From Carboxylicivirga fragile (GTDB lineage: Bacteria; Bacteroidota; Bacteroidia; Bacteroidales; Marinilabiliaceae), in assembly GCA_025499625.1 (NCBI GenBank), contig JAFMVD010000011.1, positions 62,001 through 126,000 of the forward strand: 64,000 bases of DNA. The letters are read 5' to 3'. The notes beneath the pieces were generated by a model. The model was not told where the DNA came from. It did not search any database and saw nothing but the letters and a program-made list of their open reading frames with translations. Shown in pieces: positions 8,829-16,994 of this stretch (the first letter of the stretch is position 1; every line of letters begins with the position of its first letter). Made by a program: the position numbers and the translations under genes.

Positions 8829-8852
8829 TTGTGATGATTTTTTTGTTTGCTG

Positions 8853-8883
8853 CAAAAATATATGTAATTAATAAGTTTTCAAG
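8853..8883 (-). promoter_or_regulatory. dapD promoter (CTTG-N19-TATTTTTG on minus strand)
   Basis: On the minus strand CTTG, a 19-base spacer and TATTTTTG form a good TTTG/TAnnTTTG promoter with one mismatch at -33. The start site would be near 8846, only about 18 bases before the dapD ATG, which supports the downstream start codon. Confidence 0.55.
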
Positions 8884-9158
8884 CATTAAAAAGACGACTT
8901 ACTCTTATTTTAACTATTTAGTTCAGTGGTGTTAAATTTTTAAAGTGTTATGCCGCTATTCAAAGACTAGATTTTTTACTCGCCCCAGGCAACCTTTTAC
9001 CAAGAAAGATCATTTATTTAAATAATAGTAATGGCACGTGCTTTGTCTCATTGCAGTGATTGATTCCGTTAATTCCTGTTAATTGTATTAAATGATGTTA
9101 AAAATATAGTTATCAGATTGAAAAGAAACTATCTTGATCATACTTAAGCCTGGCTTGC
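8884..9158. other. Non-coding gap between dapD and the 9159 gene
   Basis: AT-rich divergent intergenic region. I see no gene, RNA or strong hairpin. TATCTTGA near 9130 is a weak -7 candidate for the downstream gene. Confidence 0.4.
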
Positions 9159-9938
9159 ATGCGTATATATTTTTCAGTTTTACTAATTGTTAGTTTGTGC
9201 TCTGTGTCTAAGCGAACTGTGGCACAAGGTGTGGATCACGTATGGCTTGATGGTCTAGTGATTAATCAAGCCGATAGCTCACGTCTGCCTCTGACTCAGA
9301 TTGCGAGTTATAAGTTGGTTCAGATTTTTGCAGCCGATTCCTTAGGTGAATTTTTTATTCAAGTGCCAAAGGGTGATAGTCTAAAATTTATGGCATTGGG
9401 CTTCGAGGCAAAAAGTGTGTTGGTTGATGACTTAATCGATAGCATTGCGGGTAAAACAACCATAGCTCTTAGGAGAACGTCATACATGATTGGTCAGGTT
9501 GATATTAATTATTATAAAAAATTTAGCGAGTACCAGGATTATTTAAAAAAGATGCGAGCCAAACAAGCTGAATTAGACTTGTTTTTGCCTCCCGAAATTA
9601 AGCTGGGAAAAGGCAGTGATGTTCCGCCCGATTTGCGACCATTGTATCGAAGTAAACCTCCAGTTTTAGCCGCTTTTTTTCAGCCCATTAATTACATTTA
9701 TTATCATACAAGTAAGCTCGAAAAGTCAAAAATTAAGGTGCTGAAATTAATGGAAGAAACCATTATTAGAGAATTGTTGACGGTTGAAATGATGCGTGAA
9801 GTTTCTAGTTTAGAAGGGAAGGAATTGGAAAGTTTTATCGTCTATTGTAATGTAAACGTTGAGCTCAACAAATACGATACAACTGAGACCGTAAGGGTTA
9901 AAGTAATGGATTTATTTGCGCAATATATAAATGAATAG
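9159..9938 (+). CDS. Secreted protein with carboxypeptidase-regulatory-like domain (paralog 1)
   Basis: The 259-residue protein starts MRIYFSVLLIVSLCSVSKRTVAQ, a signal peptide. Residues about 27-105 form a small beta-sandwich (LDGLVINQADSSRLPLTQIASY ending TTIALRRTSYMIGQVDI) similar to the CarboxypepD_reg-like domain found at the N-terminus of many Bacteroidota secreted and TonB-dependent proteins. The rest is helical and conserved with the next gene, including an ESFIVYCNVN stretch aligned with DSFIVFLRSK in the neighbour. The two genes are 29 bases apart and are probably cotranscribed. Likely periplasmic or outer-membrane associated; function unknown. Confidence 0.75.
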   Translation: MRIYFSVLLIVSLCSVSKRTVAQGVDHVWLDGLVINQADSSRLPLTQIASYKLVQIFAADSLGEFFIQVPKGDSLKFMALGFEAKSVLVDDLIDSIAGKTTIALRRTSYMIGQVDINYYKKFSEYQDYLKKMRAKQAELDLFLPPEIKLGKGSDVPPDLRPLYRSKPPVLAAFFQPINYIYYHTSKLEKSKIKVLKLMEETIIRELLTVEMMREVSSLEGKELESFIVYCNVNVELNKYDTTETVRVKVMDLFAQYINE

Positions 9939-9967
9939 TTAGCTTGTAGGCTGCAAGAGGAAATTCT

Positions 9968-10723
9968 ATGAAGAAAAAGATATACAGTGTAGTGTTATTA
10001 ATTTTGATGTTTGGAAACGTTCAAGCTCAGGAGAACGAAACCATTCATATTTACGGTAAGGTCGAAGTTAGTAATACTGAAGAGGAGGTACCCTTTGCAT
10101 TTATAGCCAATAGTGCAACAGGAATAGGAAAAGAGACGAACGATAAAGGCCTTTTTAAAATACAGGTTTGTTTAAGTGATACCATTCTGTTTCGATGTAT
10201 GGGTTATGAAGATGGCGTTTGGCCTGTGGCTGAATTGGATTTAGATCAAACCATCATCATCTTAGAAGTTCAGCCCAAGCAATATGCGCTTGAGGCAGTT
10301 GATGTATTGTGGTTCAGATCGTATGCTACCTTCCGACATAAAATTGCCAATATGGATATGATGCCCACAAAAATGCATATGCCCATTCATATTGATATGA
10401 AGGAGTTGAATGCAATTGCGAAGGCCGAAAGTGGTATGTTTGGCGGAGGAATTTCAATGGGAACTTATAGAACGAAAGAAGAAAAACAATATGCCAAATT
10501 ATTAGCTTACGAAAGTTTGTACAGTAATTTCAACCGTTTGGCTAGCCGTGAAAACCTTCAGGTTTTTACAAAGTTCCAAGGTGGTAAGTTAGATTCGTTC
10601 ATCGTCTTTTTGCGATCGAAACATAATATTGATCCTAAGTTGCCTGATTACGAAATGATGGAAGCCATTAATTTAGTTTATGAGGAATTTCTCGCTCTTC
10701 AGACTGATACCATAGCAAATTAG
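9968..10723 (+). CDS. Secreted protein with carboxypeptidase-regulatory-like domain (paralog 2)
   Basis: The 251-residue product starts MKKKIYSVVLLILMFGNVQAQ, a signal peptide cleaved after QAQ. The beta-sandwich spans roughly residues 27-105 (IYGKVEVSNTEEEVPFAFIA, KGLFKIQV, LFRCMGYE). A Met- and His-rich middle (DMMPTKMHMPIHIDM, about residues 137-150) follows, then a helical region that matches the preceding paralog. The short spacing and shared architecture suggest tandem duplication followed by strong divergence. No catalytic motif is visible and I cannot assign a function. Confidence 0.75.
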   Translation: MKKKIYSVVLLILMFGNVQAQENETIHIYGKVEVSNTEEEVPFAFIANSATGIGKETNDKGLFKIQVCLSDTILFRCMGYEDGVWPVAELDLDQTIIILEVQPKQYALEAVDVLWFRSYATFRHKIANMDMMPTKMHMPIHIDMKELNAIAKAESGMFGGGISMGTYRTKEEKQYAKLLAYESLYSNFNRLASRENLQVFTKFQGGKLDSFIVFLRSKHNIDPKLPDYEMMEAINLVYEEFLALQTDTIAN

Positions 10724-11172
10724 CAGGCTTGTTAATATTTTTTTAAATTCGGTTAATAATATTCAATTAGAGAATTTATTCGCTAATGGTTTTGTGCCTC
10801 ATGCGAATGGGGGTGATGCTTGTGTAAATTAAAGTTTAACAGTTTTTTAGATTTGAATTACTATAGTTTCCCGAGTGTTTAAATGAGCTGTTTTATGAGT
10901 TTAATTGCATAGCTCAATATTTCCAGAGAAGCACCATTAAAGAAAAATTTCTGAACTTACAGTTTTAACGCGACAGAGCTTGTTGTTATAATTTTAACAT
11001 GACTACTATAATGTGTTATAAATCAGCCTTGATTATTCGGATGCTGATATCTTAAATAAGCTCTGTGTATTTCGAATATACTATATAAGTGTAAAAGCGG
11101 GTTTAAATAGTAAGATATAAAGGCTCTAAACTAACAAATGGTAAATTTTTTCAATATTTTTTTGACTATTCC
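10724..11172. other. Gene-free stretch before the ilv promoter
   Basis: About 450 AT-rich bases between the paralog pair and the branched-chain operon. No ORF longer than about ten codons with a plausible start, no RNA fold I recognise and no U-tailed terminator were found. It may hold regulatory sites for the ilv promoter but nothing specific can be shown. Confidence 0.4.
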
Positions 11173-11203
11173 TTTGGTGTTTTAAAAATCAATCCTACAT
11201 TTG
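11173..11203 (+). promoter_or_regulatory. Promoter of the ilv-leu operon (TTTG-N19-TACATTTG)
   Basis: TTTG at 11173-11176, a 19-base spacer and TACATTTG at 11196-11203 match the Bacteroidota consensus in both boxes. Transcription would start near 11210, about 17 bases ahead of the leader-peptide ATG. Confidence 0.75.
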
Positions 11204-11226
11204 CTCACGTAAAAAGCAGATAAAAG

Positions 11227-11289
11227 ATGAAATTCAATCTATCACTCATTCTCGATATTATTATTATTCTCGTGGTCATTATTACCTGA
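11227..11289 (+). CDS. ilvL: ilv leader peptide (20 codons, Ile/Leu/Val-rich)
   Basis: This short ORF begins ATGAAATTC and ends ACCTGA. It encodes 20 residues: 7 Ile, 4 Leu and 2 Val, with a run of four consecutive Ile codons (11257-11268) followed at once by Leu-Val-Val-Ile-Ile. That density of regulatory codons immediately upstream of ilvD, between a promoter and a terminator, is the signature of ribosome-mediated attenuation. It has no known function as a peptide; its translation rate is the sensor. It is too short for standard gene callers. The name follows the enterobacterial convention and implies analogy, not homology. Confidence 0.85.
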   Translation: MKFNLSLILDIIIILVVIIT

Positions 11290-11294
11290 GGGAA

Positions 11295-11371
11295 GTGAGA
11301 ATGCTGTATAGTTAAGATACTAACAAAATATATAGAGCCTTTCTCACAAACATGAGAAAGGCTTTTTTTTT
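11295..11371 (+). terminator. ilv attenuator: terminator with competing antiterminator
   Basis: The terminator stem is 11 perfect base pairs (11336-11346 with 11353-11363), a six-base loop and a run of T to 11371. An upstream segment, GTGAGAA at 11295-11301, is complementary to TTCTCAC at 11341-11347 inside the 5' arm, and GCT at 11303-11305 adds three pairs with AGC at 11336-11338, giving an antiterminator. GAGAAT at 11297-11302 can also pair with ATTCTC at 11266-11271 inside the leader ORF, giving the protector hairpin. Stalling at the Ile/Leu/Val codons would bury that last segment, so the antiterminator forms and the operon is read. Confidence 0.85.
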
Positions 11372-11390
11372 AGCAAAACAACCATATTCG

Positions 11391-13220
11391 ATGAAATTTA
11401 AATTAAGAAGTGCAACAACAACAGAAGGGAGACGAATGGCAGGAGCCAGAAGTCTTTGGCGCGCCAATGGAATGAAGGAGAATCATTTTGGCAAACCTGT
11501 TATTGCAGTGGTCAATTCATTTACACAATTTGTTCCTGGTCATGTTCATTTACACGACATAGGTCAAAAGGTAAAGAAGCAGATTGAAGCTAATGGCTGT
11601 TTTGCTGCCGAATTCAACACCATTGCCATCGATGATGGAATAGCCATGGGGCACGATGGTATGTTATATTCCTTGCCATCGCGCGATATAATCGCTGATA
11701 GTGTTGAGTATATGGCTAATGCACACAAGGTTGATGCTTTAGTTTGCATTAGCAATTGTGATAAAATTACCCCAGGTATGTTGATGGCTGCCATGCGTTT
11801 GAATATTCCTGCAGTGTTTGTGTCAGGTGGACCAATGGAAGCTGGAAAGGCCGGAGGCAAAGCGTTAGACTTAGTTGATGCCATGGTAATGGCTGCTGAT
11901 GATACCGTATCGGATGAAGAAGTAAATGAGGTGGAACGTAATGCCTGCCCTACATGTGGATCGTGTTCGGGTATGTTCACGGCTAACTCAATGAACTGTT
12001 TGAATGAAGCTATCGGTTTGGCTTTGCCGGGTAATGGAACGATTGTAGCAACACATCAAAATCGTTTTAAGTTGTTTGAAAGAGCGGCCGATTTGATTGT
12101 TGAAATGACCGAGAGGTATTACCGCGATGGTGATGCGTCGGTTTTACCACGTTCAATAGCCAGTAAAAAAGCTTTTGAAAATGCCATGACTTTAGATGTG
12201 GCTATGGGAGGTTCTACCAACACAGTATTGCATATTTTGGCAATTGCCCACGAGGCTGGTGTTGATTTCACTATGGATGACATCGATCAGATTTCGCGAC
12301 GTACGCCTGTTTTATCAAAAGTAGCACCAAACTCACATTATCACATCGAAGATGTAAATCGTGCCGGAGGTATCATGGGTATTTTGGCAGAATTAAACCG
12401 AGGTGGTTTGTTGCATGCCGATGTAAGTCGTGTTGACTATTCAACTTTGGAAGCGGCCTTGAAAGATTATGATGTAGCTGGCGGAACGGCCATTGATGCT
12501 GCAAAAGAGATATATAAAAGTGCACCTGCAGGTTTATTCAATTTGACAATGGGTTCGCAGAAAACCACTTATGCTGAGTTGGATTTGGATCGTGAAAAGG
12601 GATGTGTTCGTAGCATTGAAGGCGCTTATTCGAAGGATGGTGGATTGGCTGTGTTGTTTGGCAATTTGGCCGAGAAAGGTTGCATTGTAAAAACGGCTGG
12701 TGTTGACGAATCTATCTGGGTGTTTAATGGAACAGCCCGTGTTTACGAATCGCAAGATGATGCTTGTGATGGTATTTTGTCCGATGAGGTAAAAGCTGGT
12801 GATGTGGTTATTATTCGTTACGAAGGACCTAAAGGCGGACCAGGTATGCAAGAAATGTTATACCCAACCTCTTATCTTAAGTCGAAACATTTGGGTAAAG
12901 AATGTGCCTTGTTAACCGATGGCCGTTTCTCTGGAGGAACTTCTGGCTTATCCATTGGTCATGCCTCACCCGAAGCAGGAGCAGGAGGTAATATTGCTTT
13001 GGTTCAGAATGGCGACCCGATCTTAATTGATATTCCAAATCGTAAAATAGAACTTCAGATATCTGCAGATGAGCTAGCTGAAAGACGAAGTGCAGAAGTA
13101 GCCAAGGGTAAATTTGCTTTTCAACCTGGTGATCGAGTCAGGAATGTGTCCAAAGCATTAAAAGCCTACGCCAGCATTGTAAGTTCAGCTGATAAAGGCG
13201 CAGTTAGATTAATTGATTAA
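11391..13220 (+). CDS. ilvD: Dihydroxy-acid dehydratase
   Basis: IlvD dehydrates 2,3-dihydroxy-isovalerate and 2,3-dihydroxy-3-methylvalerate to the 2-keto acids in valine, leucine and isoleucine synthesis, using an Fe-S cluster. Seen: CDKITPGM near residue 125, [18 protein letters not shown] near residue 195, and GGSTNTVLH, all IlvD/Edd hallmarks; the C-terminal half has GPKGGPGM and [16 protein letters not shown]. Length is 609 residues from the ATG at 11391 ([18 protein letters not shown]). The ORF extends up to 11352, but that start lies in the attenuator stem-loop and adds 13 residues absent from the family. First structural gene of the operon. Confidence 0.96.
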   Translation: MKFKLRSATTTEGRRMAGARSLWRANGMKENHFGKPVIAVVNSFTQFVPGHVHLHDIGQKVKKQIEANGCFAAEFNTIAIDDGIAMGHDGMLYSLPSRDIIADSVEYMANAHKVDALVCISNCDKITPGMLMAAMRLNIPAVFVSGGPMEAGKAGGKALDLVDAMVMAADDTVSDEEVNEVERNACPTCGSCSGMFTANSMNCLNEAIGLALPGNGTIVATHQNRFKLFERAADLIVEMTERYYRDGDASVLPRSIASKKAFENAMTLDVAMGGSTNTVLHILAIAHEAGVDFTMDDIDQISRRTPVLSKVAPNSHYHIEDVNRAGGIMGILAELNRGGLLHADVSRVDYSTLEAALKDYDVAGGTAIDAAKEIYKSAPAGLFNLTMGSQKTTYAELDLDREKGCVRSIEGAYSKDGGLAVLFGNLAEKGCIVKTAGVDESIWVFNGTARVYESQDDACDGILSDEVKAGDVVIIRYEGPKGGPGMQEMLYPTSYLKSKHLGKECALLTDGRFSGGTSGLSIGHASPEAGAGGNIALVQNGDPILIDIPNRKIELQISADELAERRSAEVAKGKFAFQPGDRVRNVSKALKAYASIVSSADKGAVRLID

Positions 13221-13227
13221 ACATGAG

Positions 13228-13320
13228 ATATATAGATAATAGACAATAAGATAATAGAGGTTTATGCAATTTATCTGTAACAAGCTGAAAAAATCTATAA
13301 TCTATTAGTCTAATATCTAA
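13228..13320. repeat. Degenerate TCTAATA-type intergenic repeat
   Basis: The ilvD-ilvB gap contains ATAGATAATAGACAATAAG and TCTATTAGTCTAATATCTAA, low-complexity words that reappear beside other genes in the window. No stable hairpin with a U-run is present, so read-through is expected. Confidence 0.45.
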
Positions 13321-13385
13321 ACAACTATAAAAAGTCCATTAACATGGAAACAAAAACACAACCACAAACAAAGGAGGCTAATCCG

Positions 13386-15080
13386 ATGAAAAAGCAAAGA
13401 ATGACAGGCTCCGAGGCTGTAATGCAATCATTATTACACGAAGGTGTTGATTTATTATTTGGCTATCCGGGTGGCGCCATTATGCCGATTTATGATGCGC
13501 TTTACCATTATCAAGATAAATTGAATCATGTTTTGGTTCGTCACGAGCAGGGGGCTGTTCATGCAGCTCAAGGTTTTGCACGTGTTACGGGTAAAGTAGG
13601 TGTATGTATGGTGACAAGCGGACCAGGTGCCACCAATGCTGTTACCGGTATTGCTGATGCCATGGTTGATTCCACGCCAATGGTTGTAATAAGCGGTCAG
13701 GTGGCTTCTCCATTATTAGGTACCGATGCCTTTCAGGAAACGGATGTAGTAGGTATTACGCAACCAATAACAAAGTGGAATTATCAGGTGAAACGTGCTG
13801 AGGAAATTCCTGAAGCCATAGCAAAAGCATTTTATATTGCACGTAGCGGTCGTCCTGGGCCTGTGTTAATCGATATAACTAAAGATGCTCAGTTCGCTCA
13901 GATTGATTATGAATATAAACCAGTAGAAAAGGTTAGGTCCTATACACCGGCAACACCAACCAAGAAGGATAAGGTAGCAGAAGCTGCACGATTAATAAAT
14001 TTGGCTAAGAAACCTTTAGCTTTAGTTGGGCAAGGTGTAGTACTAGGTAATGCTGAAAAGGAGTTAAAAACGTTTCTTGAGAAATCAGGAATACCAGCTG
14101 CTTGGACTTTGTTAGGATTATCCGCTTTACCAACTGAACATGAGTTGAACGTTGGTATGTTAGGTATGCATGGAAATTATGGACCTAACGTTAAGACAAA
14201 TGAGAGTGATTTGATCATTGCCATCGGTATGCGTTTCGATGATCGTGTAACGGGTAATGTTCAGAAATATGCGACTAATGCCAAGGTGGTTCATTTAGAG
14301 ATTGATCCGGCTGAGATAAATAAAATTATATACGCTGATGTGCCAGTGGTTGGTAATGTGAAAGAATCTTTACCAATGCTAACAGCAATGGTTTCGGAGA
14401 ATGAGCATACCGATTGGTTGAACGAATTCAGAGTGTGTGATAAGGTTGAGAATCAAAAAATAATCAACGAAGAGTTATTTCCTTCTAAAAAAGGAATGAC
14501 CATGGGTGAGGTGATTCGAAGAGTAACAGATTCATATGGTGATGATGCGATTATGGTAACCGATGTAGGACAGCATCAGATGATGGCTTCGCGTTATTTT
14601 AAGTTTAAGAATACACGAAGCGTTGTAACTTCTGGTGGATTGGGAACCATGGGGTTCGGTTTACCTGCCGCTTTAGGAGCTCAAATGGGGCAGCCAGAGC
14701 GTCCGGTATGTTTATTTGTTGGTGATGGTGGTTTTCAGATGACAATACAAGAGTTAGGAACCATTTTCCAAACCAATGCACCTGTTAAAATTATCTTGTT
14801 AAATAATAATTTCTTGGGTATGGTTCGCCAATGGCAAGAAATGTTTTTCGATAAGCGCTATGCATCAACTGAATTGGTTAATCCTGATTTCCAAATGATA
14901 GCAAAAGGATATGGAGTTGCAGGCGCAATAGTTGATGACCGTGATAACTTAGATGCTGCTGTTCAACAAATGGTGAGTCACGACGGGCCATTCTTATTAG
15001 AAGTGAAAGTTGAGAAAGAAGGTAATGTATTTCCTATGGTACCAACTGGCGCTTCGGTATCTGAAATTCGACTTGAGTAA
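13386..15080 (+). CDS. ilvB: Acetolactate synthase, large catalytic subunit
   Basis: IlvB condenses two pyruvates, or pyruvate and 2-oxobutyrate, with thiamine diphosphate as cofactor: the first common step of the branched-chain pathway. Seen: N-terminal TPP pyrimidine domain with GYPGGAIMPIYDAL and the catalytic glutamate in RHEQGAVHAAQGFAR, the GPGATN segment, the central FAD-like domain, and the C-terminal TPP motif GDGGFQMTIQEL...LNNNFLGMVRQWQ. Two in-frame starts exist (13344 and 13386). I prefer 13386 because AAGGAGG precedes it by eight bases and MKKQRMTGSEA matches the family N-terminus, giving 564 residues. Works with IlvN encoded next. Confidence 0.95.
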   Translation: MKKQRMTGSEAVMQSLLHEGVDLLFGYPGGAIMPIYDALYHYQDKLNHVLVRHEQGAVHAAQGFARVTGKVGVCMVTSGPGATNAVTGIADAMVDSTPMVVISGQVASPLLGTDAFQETDVVGITQPITKWNYQVKRAEEIPEAIAKAFYIARSGRPGPVLIDITKDAQFAQIDYEYKPVEKVRSYTPATPTKKDKVAEAARLINLAKKPLALVGQGVVLGNAEKELKTFLEKSGIPAAWTLLGLSALPTEHELNVGMLGMHGNYGPNVKTNESDLIIAIGMRFDDRVTGNVQKYATNAKVVHLEIDPAEINKIIYADVPVVGNVKESLPMLTAMVSENEHTDWLNEFRVCDKVENQKIINEELFPSKKGMTMGEVIRRVTDSYGDDAIMVTDVGQHQMMASRYFKFKNTRSVVTSGGLGTMGFGLPAALGAQMGQPERPVCLFVGDGGFQMTIQELGTIFQTNAPVKIILLNNNFLGMVRQWQEMFFDKRYASTELVNPDFQMIAKGYGVAGAIVDDRDNLDAAVQQMVSHDGPFLLEVKVEKEGNVFPMVPTGASVSEIRLE

Positions 15081-15084
15081 AATA

Positions 15085-15175
15085 TTAGAAACCTAGACTT
15101 AGAGACGATAGACTATAAGAAAAGAGGAATTTCTAAAAGTCTATTGTCTACAAATCTCAACATCTAAAAAACAAC
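15085..15175. repeat. Degenerate TCTA-type intergenic repeat
   Basis: The ilvB-ilvN gap is made of CTAGACTTAGAGACGATAGAC and AAAAGTCTATTGTCTAC-like words, related to the repeats at 5901, 7984, 13228 and 62776. Confidence 0.4.
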
Positions 15176-15177
15176 AC

Positions 15178-15720
15178 ATGAAACAAGAATTCACATTATC
15201 AATATATTCCGAGAACCATGTTGGTTTGTTAAATCAAATCACAACGGTTTTCACTCGTCGACACATTAACATCGAAAGTTTAAATACTTCTGAGTCGGCC
15301 ATCCCGGGTATTCATAAATTTACCATTGTGGTGTTCACATCACGCGATCAGGTAAATAAATTGTTGGGGCAAATTGAAAAGATCATCGACGTGATTAAAG
15401 CTTATGTTTTTACAACAGATGAAATCATTCATGAAGAAGTTGCTTTATATAAGGTAAAAACCGAATCGTTGTTAAACAGTAACGAGATTGAGCGTTTGGT
15501 GCGTCAGTATGGTGCTCGCATTTTGGAAGTAACATCGGACTATACAGTTATAGAGAAGACTGGTCATAAGGCAGATACCCAAGAACTATTTGATAAGCTC
15601 GATAATTTTGGCGTATCTCAGTTTGTTCGCTCTGGTAGAATTGCGGTAACCAAACTTAAAGAAGAGTTGCTCTCTAATTATTTGAAGAAACTCGAAAAAC
15701 AAAAGTCGCTTCTGGATTAA
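15178..15720 (+). CDS. ilvN: Acetolactate synthase, small regulatory subunit
   Basis: IlvN stimulates the large subunit and carries the valine feedback site. The N-terminal ACT domain is clear: FTLSIYSENHVGLLNQITTVFTRRHINIESLNTS, with the glycine-leucine ligand loop at about residues 15-16. A second domain follows (EVALYKVKTESLLNSNEIERLVRQYGARILEVTSDYTVIEKTG), as in the ALS_ss_C family. At 180 residues it belongs to the longer (about 160-180) two-domain class. It is fourth in transcript order after the leader, ilvD and ilvB. Confidence 0.92.
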   Translation: MKQEFTLSIYSENHVGLLNQITTVFTRRHINIESLNTSESAIPGIHKFTIVVFTSRDQVNKLLGQIEKIIDVIKAYVFTTDEIIHEEVALYKVKTESLLNSNEIERLVRQYGARILEVTSDYTVIEKTGHKADTQELFDKLDNFGVSQFVRSGRIAVTKLKEELLSNYLKKLEKQKSLLD

Positions 15721-15813
15721 TCAGAAGATGAGAATATAATTAAGAAGTACAAAAAGCTAGTAGCTATCGGCTAATAGCCAGAAGCTAAAAAACAAACATT
15801 AATTAAATAAATC

Positions 15814-16860
15814 ATGGCTAGAATTAATTTCGGAGGAACCGAAGAAAGTGTTGTTACAAGGGAAGAGTTCCCATTGGAGAAAGCACGCGAAGTATTAAAA
15901 GATGAAACCATTGCTGTAATTGGTTATGGTGTGCAAGGTCCGGGACAATCACTCAACCTTAAAGACAACGGATTCAACGTGATCATTGGTCAGCGTAAGG
16001 AGTCAAAGACTTGGGACAAAGCTATTGCTGATGGATGGGTTCCTGGTGAAACATTATTTGAAATTGAAGAAGCACTTGAAAGAGCAACTGTTATTCAATA
16101 CTTATTGTCAGATGCAGGACAAATTCAAATGTGGGATACGGTTAAGAAGCACTTAACTCCTGGGAAAGCACTTTATTTCTCACACGGATTTGGAATTACT
16201 TACAAAGAGCGCACAGGTATTGTACCTCCAGCTGATGTTGATGTAATTTTGGTGGCTCCAAAAGGTTCAGGTACAAGTCTTCGTCGTATGTTTCTTGAAG
16301 GACGTGGATTGAATTCTTCATACGCTATCTTCCAGGATGCAACAGGAAAAGCATTTGATCGTGTTGTTGCCTTGGGTATTGGCGTAGGTTCGGGTTACCT
16401 TTTCGAAACAGACTTCAAACGCGAAGTATACTCTGATTTAACTGGTGAGCGCGGAACGCTTATGGGATGTATCCAGGGAATATTTGCTGCTCAGTACGAT
16501 GTATTGCGTGCAAATGGTCACTCACCATCAGAAGCATTTAACGAAACAGTTGAAGAATTAACTCAGAGTTTGATGCCTTTAGTTGCTGAAAACGGTATGG
16601 ATTGGATGTATGCCAATACCTCTACTACAGCTCAGCGTGGTGCATTAGATTGGTGGAAGCCTTTCCGCGATGCTACCAAACCGGTCTTTGAAAAGCTTTA
16701 TAAAGAAGTTGCTGCCGGAAACGAAGCACAACGTTCAATTGACTCTAACAGTCAGAGCGATTACCGTGTAAAGTTAGATGCCGAGCTTAAGGAACTGAAT
16801 GATTCAGAAATGTGGCAAGCAGGTGCTGCTGTTCGCAAATTGAGACCAGAAAACCAATAA
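15814..16860 (+). CDS. ilvC: Ketol-acid reductoisomerase, class I
   Basis: IlvC isomerises and reduces acetolactate or acetohydroxybutyrate with NAD(P)H and Mg2+. The N-terminal Rossmann domain shows GYGVQGPGQSLNLKDNGF and VIIGQRKESKTW. The helical knotted domain carries the metal-binding DLTGERGTLMGCIQGIF and NETVEELTQSLMPLVAENGMDWMY. At 348 residues it is the short class I enzyme. The dinucleotide loop has Val-Gln where many class I enzymes have Ser-Gln, and the residues after the second strand (GQRKESKTW) make the preference for NADPH or NADH uncertain. The gene sits between ilvN and leuA, with a strong stem-loop right after its stop. Confidence 0.95.
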   Translation: MARINFGGTEESVVTREEFPLEKAREVLKDETIAVIGYGVQGPGQSLNLKDNGFNVIIGQRKESKTWDKAIADGWVPGETLFEIEEALERATVIQYLLSDAGQIQMWDTVKKHLTPGKALYFSHGFGITYKERTGIVPPADVDVILVAPKGSGTSLRRMFLEGRGLNSSYAIFQDATGKAFDRVVALGIGVGSGYLFETDFKREVYSDLTGERGTLMGCIQGIFAAQYDVLRANGHSPSEAFNETVEELTQSLMPLVAENGMDWMYANTSTTAQRGALDWWKPFRDATKPVFEKLYKEVAAGNEAQRSIDSNSQSDYRVKLDAELKELNDSEMWQAGAAVRKLRPENQ

Positions 16861-16868
16861 TAATTGAC

Positions 16869-16914
16869 AATTCATCGGATGACTAGAAAGAAATATTAAG
16901 TCATCCGATGAATT
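16869..16914 (+). repeat. 16-bp perfect stem-loop between ilvC and leuA
   Basis: AATTCATCGGATGACT (16869-16884) pairs with AGTCATCCGATGAATT (16899-16914) over a 14-base loop. It is not followed at once by a U-run, but AGCTATTGGC-type repeats and a six-T run at about 16944-16950 come next. Possible roles are transcript stabilisation, partial termination, or a transcription-factor palindrome. Confidence 0.8.
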
Positions 16915-16952
16915 AGCTATTGGCTGACAGCTATCAGCTATTAGCTTTTTTA
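16915..16952. repeat. AGCTATNGGCT-type intergenic repeat
   Basis: AGCTATTGGCTGACAGCT and AGCTATCAGCTATTAGCT are reiterated near-palindromes. The same family appears at 15754-15792, 18554-18600 and 22266-22305, always in gaps of this operon. Confidence 0.45.
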
Positions 16953-16994
16953 AAGGGATTGAAATTCGGAATATTCATTCTTAAAACATTAACC

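Noticed and set aside
10724-11172. Possible RNA gene or riboswitch before the ilv promoter
   Set aside because: No tRNA cloverleaf, no known riboswitch core and no terminator visible; described only as non-coding.
11352-11390. Upstream start for ilvD giving a 13-residue N-terminal extension
   Set aside because: The extension is encoded by the attenuator terminator's 3' arm and U-run, and the family begins at the MKFKLRS start.
16920-16994. Longer start for leuA
   Set aside because: Would translate the AGCTA intergenic repeat; the family N-terminus begins at [11 protein letters not shown].
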